From assembly GCA_016710765.1 (NCBI GenBank), contig JADJUJ010000012.1, positions 181,625-245,624 on the forward strand: DNA of 64,000 nucleotides. The letters are read 5' to 3'. Numbering within the stretch: position 1 is the stretch's first letter; each line of letters opens with the position of its first letter. The notes under the pieces were generated by a model that saw only the letters and a list, made by a program, of their open reading frames with translations, had not been told where the DNA came from and made no database searches. Made by a program: the position numbers and the translations under genes. Of the stretch, positions 8,874 to 18,761 are shown in pieces. This DNA is from Lewinellaceae bacterium. Its GTDB lineage: Bacteria > Bacteroidota > Bacteroidia > Chitinophagales > Saprospiraceae.

Positions 8874-10817
8874 TTAAAGGATGATCAGTTTTTGATAATA
8901 CGATTGGTTATCAGGCGTTCGCAAATGGAGGAAATAAATGCCCTTTCCCAGATTCGTTGCTCTAAGCATACCGATACCATCCTGCGAAAAAGGAATTTTC
9001 TGAGCCGACACAAGCTGACCGGATGTATTGATCACAACCGCTTCTGACATCGTTCCGGAAGCTTCCCCGCAATTCAGATAAAATGACGACTCGGTATTTG
9101 GATTGGGAAAAACGGTTAACCCGCTGCCGGTCGGTAGTTCCAAACCAGCCTGCCTTTCTCCGCCGCCGGGCGATGTAGTGGAGCAATTGCAAGTAAGCGG
9201 TAGTTTCTTCACTTTGTACACCCTTGATACCGCCACATGATCGGTTTCGGAGTACACGATACATTTTACAAAGTACGGCGGGCATTGTGGGTGGCTTGTC
9301 AATTGAAGCGTTTCTCCGTATCCGAGCAGGCTGTACTGGTTATTTGAAAAAACGCCGGTGGTGTTCCACAGCCAGGTTACGGTGTAAGGCGGTTGACCGG
9401 GCAATACGGAATCCGGCTCGGTTATATTCGCCTGAAGCGTAAAGGGTATACAACCGCTTTGCGATACAAATACGCTGAGTTCTTGTACCGGATCAAATGC
9501 CGCTACTTCGCAGGCGGTATTCCTGAACAGCGCCGCATTGTTGGCGCTGACGGTACCTGTGGGTTTCCCATGATAGTAGATATCCGGGTTTGAATAATGC
9601 AGAATATGCTCGTCGCTGGTAAAGACAATGGAGTATTGCCCGTTGTTATCTTCATCGATGAGTGGCACATTAAGGAAAATACCGTAACCCACTATGGAAT
9701 ACCAGGTGGCGGTAAAATTGTCTTCCTCCAGTCCATAAATAATATCTTCCTCATTGAGACTCATTTCCCGACGGGCATGCCAGCACACTTCAGTGTCATC
9801 ATTACCCCAATTTTCAATCCAGTGGTGGCGCCGCCTATTAAATGCCCAAATTCGTGGGCAAATACGTAATCCGATAGAAAGTAGGGGGCTTCAACAATGG
9901 CAATAGGCGTATTGCTGTCTGGGCCCACATTGGCAGCTCCTGATGCATCTGAGTACCCTTCGTTGGTAACAACTATAGCTACATCTCCACCCAGGGATGA
10001 TAACAAGGCGTTTACCGCAGATGTAACAGTGGCTAGATCCTCATCTATGTCTTGGTTTTCCGCCAAATTAATCTCCTCTTCCACCCATTCCACCCTCACT
10101 TCCTTATTCGGTATATCGCTGTTGTAAAAGGCCAAATTGACCGATACGGCACCCAGCAAGGAAAAAATTTCCATGCTGCCGTAGTGGGCTTCTATCCAGG
10201 ATCGAACAGCGGGTTGAACCACCAGCAGGACAGAGATGATGGAAGGGCAATCGTTGTCAAAACTAAAACCGGGCGGAATCTCACAATCGCCTGGTCCGGC
10301 GCCGGGGCTGCCTTCTATCTCTTCATTTCCGCAGCCTTTGGTTGTGTGCGGTTTTTTTATCAAATATTGATATCCCGTTCCTCCGGGCAGTATTTCATAA
10401 AATTCATTTTCGGCCTGAATGAACCCGGCATAGGATCCGCCGTAGGCAATCAGCGACAGGTACCCGGATACGGAAAGTATTTTTCCACTTAATGAAAATG
10501 GCGTGTTCCCATCATCTGAAACCAGTGTGGTTTCAATTTGCAAAGTATCAGTACGACCAGGAATGCTCAAATAAAGGTATCGCTGACCAATGAATCGGCC
10601 AGATTCGGTAATTCGACTAGGTAAACTTCGGAAGCAAACGATGTGTCGTGTAGCAAGTTGTAACGTGAAATAGCCGAGCTATCTGAGGAGATCATACTGT
10701 AAGGTTTCTCTTCAAAGGAGAAAACCTGGGCTTCAAGTGAAAAACTAAAAATGCACAAAAAGGTAGCAATTAAAAGCCGGGAATAATCGCTTGGTGCTTG
10801 GTGCTTGGTGCTCTCAT
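8874..10817 (-). CDS. Secreted metzincin-like zinc protease with T9SS sorting domain, interrupted by frameshifts
   Basis: Three overlapping minus-strand frames join into one protein of about 650 residues. The order is: a Sec signal (SRLLIATFLCIFSFSLEAQ); an N-terminal prodomain-like region; an adamalysin/reprolysin-like stretch ending in HEFGHLIGG near 9858-9832; a beta-rich region; and a type A sorting domain (from about 9125, TVFPNP...; end at 8874 YYQKLIIL). One base appears missing at 9827/9828; restoring it gives HEFGHLIGGAH, the full metzincin motif HEXXHXXGXXH. Another base is missing in the A-run 10569-10571. The N-terminus carries a 7-bp tandem repeat (10789-10812) which puts the ATG at 10817 out of frame in this sequence; an ATG in the signal-peptide frame exists only at 10872, upstream of the expected transcription start. 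The exact peptidase family is inferred. Confidence 0.7.
10789..10812 (-). repeat. Heptanucleotide tandem repeat in the 5' coding region of the metzincin gene
   Basis: On the minus strand the unit AGCACCA occurs three times followed by AGC, directly after the ATG at 10817. With one or four units that ATG is in frame with the signal peptide; with two or three units it is not. The copy number seen here is the off state. Confidence 0.75.
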
Positions 10818-10838
10818 AATTTTTGGTTTTGGTGTTTC

Positions 10839-10869
10839 CAAAAGTAGTTAGATTCTGTGAAACATGCAA
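10839..10869 (-). promoter_or_regulatory. Promoter of the metzincin-like gene
   Basis: On the minus strand TACTTTTG (10839-10846) fits TAnnTTTG and TTG (10867-10869) lies 20 bases upstream. The predicted start point is about 15 bases before the ATG at 10817, which supports that ATG over the one at 10872. Confidence 0.55.
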
Positions 10870-11004
10870 CAAATGCCAGGACTAAATCACTCAGGAATAA
10901 GTTAACTCGCCATTCAAACCCTACAATTTTTTCTAAGGTTACGTGGTTACTTTCTTGCTTCTTTGTTCAATTCGTCCATCATATTATTAGAAACATCCGG
11001 GCGC

Positions 11005-11038
11005 AAAAAGGAGGCCCTGAGCACAGCCAGGGCCTCCC
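11005..11038 (-). terminator. Rho-independent terminator of the beta-helix gene
   Basis: A perfect ten-base stem (GGAGGCCCTG / CAGGGCCTCC) is followed by TTTTT on the minus strand, shortly after the stop codon at 11072. Confidence 0.9.
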
Positions 11039-11071
11039 GAAAAGTATTATTTGATTTCTTTAAACTCGATT

Positions 11072-13964
11072 TTACTTCACAACGATCAGTTTTTCCGTTG
11101 TCACTGCCGCACCAGATTGGATGCGAACGAAGTAAAATCCGTTGCTCAGGTTAGCGGTGTCGAGGCGGAAACGCTGCTCGCCTGCCACTGCTTTCTCATT
11201 GATTTGCTGGCCATAGTAGCGGCCTTCCAGGTCGTAAATTTCAACGATCAGGTCGGCAGCATTTACCAGATTCATCTCCAGCGTTACTTCGTTGCTGGCG
11301 ACGGTTGGATACAGTTTCACGGCGTTGATCTGCAGTGCTGCATTTTTCGTTTCCGTGAAGCAGTCGTTGTTCACCTCGAGGAACTTCGTCCAGCCGCAAG
11401 TCCAGTCGCTGTTACCGTCGAATGCACCGACATAAGTTACCTTGTCGAAGAAAGGAATGTTGATGCGAGGAGCCGTAAAGGCAGCACCACCAAGTGCTGG
11501 TGAGTTATAGGTAGGCTGTGCGTTCGGGTAGTCGAGGTTCCATGGATCCTGCAGGTTTGCACCGTTCAGCGTGGAGGTGCTGCCGTTGCCCCAACCGGAA
11601 GTGTTGAACCAGGTGGCGACGTCGAATGCAGCGTCATTGGTGGTAAGCAGTGCCGTTTCACCCGTAAACCAGGTGTTTTTCACCTCAAGCAAACCAATCT
11701 GTGCGTTGGCAGTAGTAGTAGTACCGTCTATGAAAAGACCCACTGGGTAGTTACCCGACAAGATGGAGTTGAAGATACCAATTTCACAGTTGCGACGCAG
11801 GTGTGCAGCGCGCTTGAAGTCGGGAGCCGTATTCGGACCGTTAGGACCGAGGATGGTAACGTTGGAGAAGGTAGGGGCCGTTTTTGGCGTATTAGCAGAA
11901 CCAGTGGCGTCGTTGTCGACCTCAAAACCATTGGAGCCTGAAATATCAGCTACTTCCGGGTCGCGTACGGAAAGCGCGTACTGCACTTTACCATTGAAGC
12001 CGAAGTCACAGTCGAAATCATCGTCGAGTCCGCGGTAAGCGATCAGGTGCTTGCAATTTACAGAGCCACCAAACCATTCGTAAGAGTCGTCACCGGAGTA
12101 AGAAACCTGTACATGGTCGATGGTGGTACCTGAACCAACAGCACCCATGGTCAGACCATTGATTTCGTTGTTAGGCTGGAAAGCAATACCGGGATACTCG
12201 ATGCGTACGTAACGCAGGATACCGGAGTTATCAGCAGCGTTAGCGGTGCCACCGTTGCAATTGCCACCGTACAGACCGTCGCCATCTGCATTGTCAATAC
12301 CACCTTCGATCACACCGCAACCGGCCTGACCATTGTAAGAGGTGTTGGTTGTTCCATTACCCAGGAGGATAATACCACCCCAGTCGCCGTAAGTTGGGCT
12401 GGATTCATTGCTGGTAAATACGATGGGCAGGTCGGCCGTGCCGTCAGCGTTGATCTTGGAGCAACGCGTAACGATCAGGGCAGCCTTGGAACCTTTGTCA
12501 CCTTTGATGATGGTACCTGGCTCAATGGTCAGGGTTGCACAGTTTTTAACGTATACAAAACCCTGAAGAATGTAAGTTTTGTCGGCAGTCCAGGTTGTGT
12601 TGTTGGTGATGTTACCGGAAATGGTAACTTCCTGGTTGGATGGGATACAGCCTGGGCTGGCCCAGCGAGCCCAACCACAAGTCCAGTCGCCGGAAGGGCC
12701 GAAAGCGCCGGCGTAGCTAACTGGGGTAAAGAATGCATCAGCAACACGGGCATCATCAAAATTAGCATAACCCAACACTGGTGAACTTGCACTTGGGCGT
12801 GGGTTAGGAAGGTCAACATTGAACGGATCGATCAGGCCAGCATCGGTGGAGTTTGGTCCAACAGAGATGGAATTGGCGGTAGCATAAGCTGCAATGTTAA
12901 AACCAGCATCGTTCGTGCTCAGCGTAGTAGCCATACCGTGGTAGAAGGAGTTTTTCACCACCAGTTTACCATTTTGTGCGTTGGCAGCAGTACTGGTACC
13001 GTCAATAAACAGGCCTACAGGATAGGAACCGATAAATACGGCGTTGAAGATACCAATTTCGCAGTTGCGACGCAGGTGGTTGGCACGCTTGTAATCCGCA
13101 GAGAAGCTAGCGCCACTTGGGCCTACGATGGTCACGTTCGACCAGGTAGAAGCCGTTTTTGGCGTATTGTCGGAACCGGTAGCGTCGTTGTCAACCTCAA
13201 AGCCATTGGAACCAGAGATGTCGGCTACTTCAGGGTCGCGTACAGAAAGTGCGAACTGAACTTTACCGCTGTAACCGAAGTCATTGTCGAAATCGTCGTC
13301 GAGGGCACGGTAAGCGATCAGGTATTTGCAGTTAACGGTACCACCAAAAAATTCGAAGGCGTCATCGTTGGCATAAGAAACCTGTACGTATTCGATTTTA
13401 GTACCACGGCCAACACCACCAAGGGTCAGACCGTTGATTTCGTTGTTTGGCTGGAAAGCAACACCAGCATACTCGATGCGAACATAGCGCAGGGTACCAG
13501 AGTTATCGTTGTCGTCGCAGCCACCAGGCAGGTCGCCACCGCCATACAGGCCATCACCACTGGCATTATCAATGCCACCTTCGATGACGCCCAGGCAGGA
13601 GGTACCATTAAAAGAGGCGTTGGTGGAGGCTTTACCGAGGATGATTACACCACCCCAGTCGCCATAAGTTGGATCAGCCTGGTTACTGGTGAAAACAATA
13701 GGAGCGTTTGAAGCACCATTGGCCTCAATTTTACCACCACGAGTAACAATCAAGGTACCTTTGGAGGCTTTATCACCTTTGATGGTGGTCCCCGGCTCAA
13801 TGGTCGGGTTGCCCCATCCTGCACGTAAACGAAGCCGTTGAGCAGGTAAGTGTTGTTGGCAGTCCAGGTTGTGTTGGTAGAGATGTCACCCGACACTACT
13901 ACTTGTGCATGGAGGAAACCAATGCAGCAATCAGGAAAGCAAAAAGTAGAACTACTTTTTTCAT
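11072..13964 (-). CDS. Secreted duplicated beta-helix protein with T9SS type A sorting domain (frameshifted near the start)
   Basis: The product of about 960 residues has a signal peptide (MKKVVLLFAFLIAALVSS), two long homologous modules of about 370 residues each, and a C-terminal type A sorting domain (KLYPTVASNEVTLEMNL ... GFYFVRIQSGAAVTTEKL) that directs export and cell-surface anchoring by the T9SS. Each module repeats the same order: TWTA.KTYILQGFVYV, LTIEPGTIIKGDK, PTYGDWGGIILLG, GVIEGGIDN, LRYVRIEYAG, GTKIEYVQVSY and GFEVDNDATGS, as in parallel beta-helix surface proteins. The modules are also very similar at the DNA level. One base is missing at about 13805/13806 and one at about 13907/13908; with both restored the frame is open from the ATG at 13964. 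It has its own terminator. Substrate and role are unknown; carbohydrate or surface binding is only a guess. Confidence 0.8.
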
Positions 13965-14248
13965 AGCAAAATTTTAAATGCGTTATTAAGTGCTGCAAAT
14001 TTCAGCTGAGCCCGGCCCGGGCCCGGCATTTTAGGGGTTAAGTTTGGTTTAAGTCTGCATTAAGCCTGTGTAAAGTTTAATATAAACAACTGACTATCAT
14101 TACATTAAAATAATTAAAAACAAAAAACGCGGATTCAGGTACATGATGAGCGCCATCGGCCCCGCTGACCTGTACACAGTACACGGGCCTTCCCTTTTTT
14201 GCAACTTTGCATCATATTGGTTAAGTTTTACCCTTTAATACATTGTAT

Positions 14249-14875
14249 ATGTGCATCAACCCTGACTTGCTTTTTGATTATGGCGCTGTTCGGAAAAAAT
14301 ACCATCGACAGGATGTTATTTTTCAGGAAGGCAATATGCCTTTCTACTATTTCCAGATTGAGGAAGGCCTGGTTAAGATGGTCAATGCGGGTATTGAGCA
14401 CGATTTCATTCAGGGAATCTTTACAGAAGGAGAGAGTTTTGGCGAACCGCCGCTATTGTGTGAGAAGCCGTACCCCGCAGCGGCTGTAGCCATTACAGAT
14501 GTTTCGGTTATTGCCTTGCCCAGGAAACATTTTATCAACCTGTTACAGCAACACTTTGAGGTACACCTCGGCTTTAGCGCCTGCCTGGCCGAGCGCATTA
14601 CCTATAAAGCACAGTTGCTACGGGATCTAAATTTTGACCAGCCTGAAGTACGGATCTTAGCCACCATCGACTTGCTGAAGCGCAAGTTATCCCGGGAAAA
14701 ATATTGTCAGGATGAACACTTTGTCGTTCCCTTCACACGCCAGGATCTCGCCGATCTGACAGGTCTTCGGGTGGAAACCGTTATTCGAAAAATAGGTCAG
14801 CTGGAGCAAAAAGGTCAGCTGCGTATCAACAACAGAAAAATCCACAGGCCTTATTTGGAAAAACAACCCTGTTGA
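14249..14875 (+). CDS. Crp/Fnr-family transcriptional regulator
   Basis: The 208-residue product has a cyclic-nucleotide-binding-like beta-roll (residues about 15-110, with QDVIFQEGNMPFYYFQIEEG and GESFGEPPLL) and a C-terminal winged helix-turn-helix (FTRQDLADLTGLRVETVIRKIGQLEQ, about 160-185). There is no N-terminal Cys cluster of the Fnr type, so an Fe-S oxygen sensor is unlikely. It stands directly upstream of the nos genes in the same direction, separated by a strong terminator, which suggests a nitric-oxide- or redox-linked regulator of denitrification such as the Dnr/NnrR type; the signal is inferred only from context. The ATG at 14249 is preferred over a TTG six bases earlier. Confidence 0.85.
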   Translation: MCINPDLLFDYGAVRKKYHRQDVIFQEGNMPFYYFQIEEGLVKMVNAGIEHDFIQGIFTEGESFGEPPLLCEKPYPAAAVAITDVSVIALPRKHFINLLQQHFEVHLGFSACLAERITYKAQLLRDLNFDQPEVRILATIDLLKRKLSREKYCQDEHFVVPFTRQDLADLTGLRVETVIRKIGQLEQKGQLRINNRKIHRPYLEKQPC

Positions 14876-14906
14876 TCCTGTCTGCCAGGTTTTACCCCGT
14901 GGGTTC

Positions 14907-14947
14907 AAACACCCCTGTTTCTGCGTGAAACAGGGGTGTTTTTTTTT
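14907..14947 (+). terminator. Rho-independent terminator after the Crp/Fnr gene
   Basis: A perfect 14-base stem (AACACCCCTGTTTC / GAAACAGGGGTGTT) with a five-base loop is followed by a run of T. It separates the regulator from the nos operon. Confidence 0.95.
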
Positions 14948-15076
14948 AAATATCGACATTTCATGACAGTTTTATGACAATTCTACCTGTTCACATGAGT
15001 TGGGTCATAAACCATGTACTCAAAGCCCCCGAACCTTGCAGTACCAATACATCTTGAATCGAAAAAACATACAACC

Positions 15077-15545
15077 ATGAAACGCAGCATCCTCATCCTG
15101 TTCCCGGTACTCCTTTTATTTGGCATGTCCGCCTGTGGTGGCGATTCCCAAACATCCGGTACCGCATCCACACCAACTGCATCACCTGAAGAGCAAATGC
15201 TTGCAGCAGGTAAAGGTATCGGTGAAATTAAGGCCGTAGAAACTGCCCCCGCTCGATCAGGAGCGCATCAGCCGTGGCAAAGCAATCTTCGACATGAAAT
15301 GCTCGGCTTGCCACCGTCTCGACGAAAAGCGTGTGGTGGGCCCAGGCTGGAAAGGTCTGACTCAAACCCGCAAACCGGAGTGGATCATGAACATGGTTAC
15401 CAATGTGGAAGTCATGCTCGAAAAAGACGAGGAAGCCCAAAAATTGCTTCAACTCTGCCTAACCCGCATGCCCAACCAAAACGTATCCATCGGAGACGCA
15501 CGGGACGTGCTCGAGTTTATGCGCCAAAATGACGGTGAAAAATAA
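15077..15545 (+). CDS. c-type cytochrome lipoprotein of the nos cluster (frameshifted)
   Basis: The product of about 155 residues opens with a lipoprotein signal (MKRSILILFPVLLLFGMSAC). After a linker it reads ISRGKAIFDMKCSACHRLDEKRVVGPGWKG, which contains a CXXCH haem-binding site, and it has candidate Met ligands near NMVTNVEVMLEKDEEAQ and LTRMPNQN. Small monohaem cytochromes next to clade II nosZ are thought to pass electrons to NosZ. The frame breaks at the C-run 15246-15250, where one C too many separates the signal-peptide frame from the haem frame; removing it gives an uninterrupted protein. The ATG at 15077 is chosen because it gives the signal peptide; the earlier ATG at 15014 adds only unlikely sequence. 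nosZ starts about 110 bases downstream. Confidence 0.8.
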
Positions 15546-15656
15546 CAACCCGACACCCAAACCCTTCTGCTGCACTGCCACCTGCTTCAACCACCCGACC
15601 ATATATAATATCCAACAACCCCAAGCACCAATTAAAATCACCTAATTGCTCACTTA

Positions 15657-17636
15657 ATGAAATCCATACCTATGAAGAAGTTGCTATTGTTTACAAGCGC
15701 TTTTTTCCTGGTTGTCGTTGCCCTTTGGCAATGCAAGACCAAAAGCGCGGCCAGCGCTTCATCCACTGATGCTGCCGAGCGCGTATATGTAGCGCCAGGC
15801 ACTTACGATGAACTGTACAATTTTGTTTCCGGAGGCTTCAACGGAAACATATCCGTGTACGGCTTACCCTCTGGCCGCCTGCTGAAAATCATTCCAGCGT
15901 TCTCTGTATTTCCTGAAAACGGTTATGGTTACAGCGAAGAAACCAAACCAATGTTGATGACCTCCCATGGCTTCATTCCCTGGGACGACCAGCACCACCT
16001 TTCTATTTCACAAACCAAAGGTGAACAGGACGGCCGCTGGCTTTTTGGCAACGCCAACAACACGCCGCGTATCGCCCGAATCGACCTCAAAACCTTCCGC
16101 ACAGTGGAGATCCTGGAGATCCCCAACTCGGCGGGCAACCACTCTTCCCCTTTCTTAACAGAAAACAATGAGTATGTTGTGGCTGGAACCCGGTTTTCAA
16201 TTCCTATGGACGATGCCGACGTATCAATCGATTCGTACAAACAAAATTTCAGAGGAACGGCTTCCTTTATCAGCGTAGAGCCTGAAAGCGGGAAGATGAA
16301 TGTTGCTTTTCAGGTGCTGTTACCAGGACTCAACCTCGACCTCAGCCATGGAGGCAAAGGCCCAAGCCACGACTGGTTCTTCTTCTCCTGCTACAACAGC
16401 GAACAAGCCAATACCCTCTTGGAGGTGAATGCATCTCAAAACGACAAAGACTTCATCGTTGCCGTAAACTGGAAAAAAGCCGAAGAATACGTGAAAAACG
16501 GCAAAGGGACCGTAAAAAAAGCGCGGTACGCACACAACTCCTACGACGAACTAACGCACTCTGCTTCCACCAAATGGGAAGATCAGGTAATTATGATCGA
16601 TCCTAAAGTACTGAAAGACTTCGTTTACCTGATTCCTTGTCCGAAAAGCCCGCACGGTTGCGATGTAGACCCCACCGGTAAATACATCGTTGGTTCGGGA
16701 AAACTTGCCGCAGTGGTTCCTGTTTTCGCTTTTGATAAAATGCTCAAAGCCATTGCCGATAAAAACTATTCCGGCGAATACGACGGAATTCCGGTGCTCA
16801 AGTACGAGGATGTATTGCATGGTGAATTGCAGAAGCCCGGCTTAGGTCCATTACACACAGAATTCGACGATAAGGGCAATGCCTATACTTCGCTGTTTGT
16901 CTCTTCCGAAATTGTAAAATGGAACGTGGAGTCGCTGAAAGTCCTCGATCGCGTACCAACTTATTACTCCATCGGGCACCTTTGCGTACCCGGAGGACAA
17001 TCCTCCAAGCCTTATGGCAAATACGTAATCGCTTACAACAAGATCACCAAAAACCGCTACCTGCCTACAGGGCCTGAACTAACGCAATCTGCCCAGTTGT
17101 ACGACATCAGTGGCGATAAGATGAAACTCCTGCTCGACTTCCCGACCACTGGCGAGCCACACTACGCCGTCGCAATACCTGCAGATTTGATTTCCAAAAA
17201 CAGCACGAAATTCTTCAAAATGGAGGAAAACAATCACCCTTATGCTGCAAAAGGAGAAAAACAAGCCAAGGTGGTGCGCGAAGGAAACAAGGTGCATGTT
17301 TACATGACAGCCATACGCTCCCACCTCACGCCGGATAATATTGAGGGCATCAAAGTGGGCGACGATGTGTACTTCCATGTTACCAACCTGGAGCAGGACT
17401 GGGACGTTCCGCACGGTTTTACCATTCTTGGCAGCAAGAATACCGAACTGCTGATCATGCCGGGAGAAACCCAGACCCTCTACTGGAAAGCGGAAAAACA
17501 AGGTGTTATCCCCTTCTATTGTACCGACTTCTGTTCAGCGCTGCACCAGGAAATGCAGGGATACGTCCGGGTTAGTCCGGCTGGCTCCAACACTCCCATC
17601 AAATACTATACAGGAGAACCCGAGTTGACGCAGTAA
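15657..17636 (+). CDS. nosZ: Nitrous oxide reductase, clade II (Sec-dependent)
   Basis: NosZ reduces N2O to N2, the last step of denitrification, in the periplasm. The 659-residue product starts with a Sec-type lipoprotein-like signal (FFLVVVALWQC) and not a twin-arginine signal, which places it in clade II. The seven-bladed propeller domain supplies the CuZ histidines, for example in WDDQHHLSIS (about residues 109-118), NHSSPF, SPHGCDVDP, GPLHTEFDD and SIGHLCVPGG. The C-terminal cupredoxin domain has the CuA site CTDFCSALHQEM (CXXXCXXXHXXM) with an upstream His in DVPHGFTI. All key ligands appear present. It is the second gene of the nos operon. A second in-frame ATG at 15672 is also possible as the start. 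There is no frame break in this gene. Confidence 0.97.
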   Translation: MKSIPMKKLLLFTSAFFLVVVALWQCKTKSAASASSTDAAERVYVAPGTYDELYNFVSGGFNGNISVYGLPSGRLLKIIPAFSVFPENGYGYSEETKPMLMTSHGFIPWDDQHHLSISQTKGEQDGRWLFGNANNTPRIARIDLKTFRTVEILEIPNSAGNHSSPFLTENNEYVVAGTRFSIPMDDADVSIDSYKQNFRGTASFISVEPESGKMNVAFQVLLPGLNLDLSHGGKGPSHDWFFFSCYNSEQANTLLEVNASQNDKDFIVAVNWKKAEEYVKNGKGTVKKARYAHNSYDELTHSASTKWEDQVIMIDPKVLKDFVYLIPCPKSPHGCDVDPTGKYIVGSGKLAAVVPVFAFDKMLKAIADKNYSGEYDGIPVLKYEDVLHGELQKPGLGPLHTEFDDKGNAYTSLFVSSEIVKWNVESLKVLDRVPTYYSIGHLCVPGGQSSKPYGKYVIAYNKITKNRYLPTGPELTQSAQLYDISGDKMKLLLDFPTTGEPHYAVAIPADLISKNSTKFFKMEENNHPYAAKGEKQAKVVREGNKVHVYMTAIRSHLTPDNIEGIKVGDDVYFHVTNLEQDWDVPHGFTILGSKNTELLIMPGETQTLYWKAEKQGVIPFYCTDFCSALHQEMQGYVRVSPAGSNTPIKYYTGEPELTQ

Positions 17637-17713
17637 ACAAATGGATGGAGCAGCCGTACCGTTACGCGCTGCTCCACCCTACCTTTTGCCAACCCCGTTC
17701 CACCTTTCAAATC

Positions 17714-18760
17714 ATGACCATGTTTAAGATAACCAAGCCTTCGCAGATCCTGCTGGCCATAGGTGCGATGGCCCTGCTGATCATGCTTAAAGTGCCTATT
17801 TGGAAAATCCTTTTGTCCGCACCCCAATACCCGGAAGGGCTGGAAATGAAGATCTGGCACAATACGCTTACGGGCGATGTGCAGGTCATCAGCGCGCTTA
17901 ACCATTACATAGGTATGCGGGCCATCAGCGTGGAAATGTTTCCGGAGTTTCAATTTCTGGCCACCATCATTCTGATCGTTGCCGGCATTTGCCTGGTACT
18001 TGCCTTTATCGGGCGTTGGTGGTCGGCGTTGGTATACTACCTCCTGCTGGCCATGGCGGATGTCGCTGCTTTGTATGATTTTTACAGTTGGGGTTACGAT
18101 TACGGGCACAACCTGAATCCAGAAGCGCCCATTGTCATCCCCGGGATGTCGTATCAACCCCCGATTTTAGGCTATAAAAAACTGTTGAACTTCGAAGCCT
18201 GGTCGCTGCCAGATATTGGCGGCTGGATCCTGATGGCCGTTACTTTTCTTTCTTTTGCGATTGTAGTATACGAGTGGTGGCGCAACAGAAAACAGAAAAA
18301 GCAGCCCGCTCACCCCAAAAAAGCGTCAGCAGCTGTAGCAGGCATGATGGTGCTGATGTGTGCCAGTTTGTTATCCTGCAGTACCGGCCCCAGGCCGCTG
18401 CAATACGGAAAAGACAATTGCTCCTTTTGTAAAATGACCCTGATGGATCAGCATTACGGGGCCGAGATCGTCACAAAAAAAGGAAAAGTCTATGTTTTCG
18501 ACGACCTGAATTGCATGGTTCGGTTCGAAAAACAGGCGCTGGTTAAAAGCCAGGACATCGCCGGCCGCTACGTGGTGGATTACCTGCATAATGGCGTCCT
18601 GATCGACCAGCAAACAGCGGTATTTGTGCGCAGTACAGTGCTTAAAACGCCAATGGCTTCCGGCGTAGCAGCTTTTGCCCAGCAGTCGGATGTTGTCGAT
18701 ACATTTTCTGGCAAAAACCAGGAGATTCTTTCCTGGGAACAAATGCTAAAAGATTTTTGA
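17714..18760 (+). CDS. nosL: Membrane protein fused to NosL copper chaperone
   Basis: The N-terminal half (about residues 1-205) has several transmembrane segments (LLAIGAMALLIMLKVP, FLATIILIVAGICLVLAF, WSALVYYLLLAMADVAAL, GGWILMAVTFLSFAIVVY) and resembles membrane proteins often found beside nosL in Bacteroidota. The C-terminal half is NosL-like: DNCSFCKMTLMDQHYGAEIV carries the Cys-X-X-Cys-X-Met copper-binding motif used to deliver copper to NosZ. Between them lies MVLMCASLLSCSTGP, which looks like a complete lipoprotein signal with a lipobox, as expected for a free-standing NosL. So this may be a real fusion, or two genes joined by an indel. The start at 17714 (MTMFKIT) is preferred over 17645 because the family begins close to the first membrane segment. 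nosD follows after one base. Confidence 0.85.
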   Translation: MTMFKITKPSQILLAIGAMALLIMLKVPIWKILLSAPQYPEGLEMKIWHNTLTGDVQVISALNHYIGMRAISVEMFPEFQFLATIILIVAGICLVLAFIGRWWSALVYYLLLAMADVAALYDFYSWGYDYGHNLNPEAPIVIPGMSYQPPILGYKKLLNFEAWSLPDIGGWILMAVTFLSFAIVVYEWWRNRKQKKQPAHPKKASAAVAGMMVLMCASLLSCSTGPRPLQYGKDNCSFCKMTLMDQHYGAEIVTKKGKVYVFDDLNCMVRFEKQALVKSQDIAGRYVVDYLHNGVLIDQQTAVFVRSTVLKTPMASGVAAFAQQSDVVDTFSGKNQEILSWEQMLKDF

Positions 18761-18761
18761 G

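Noticed and set aside
14005..14035. GC-rich palindrome (CCCGGCCCGGGCCCGG)
   Set aside because: It is a short near-palindrome in the leader of the beta-helix gene without T-tail or second copy; nothing further can be said.
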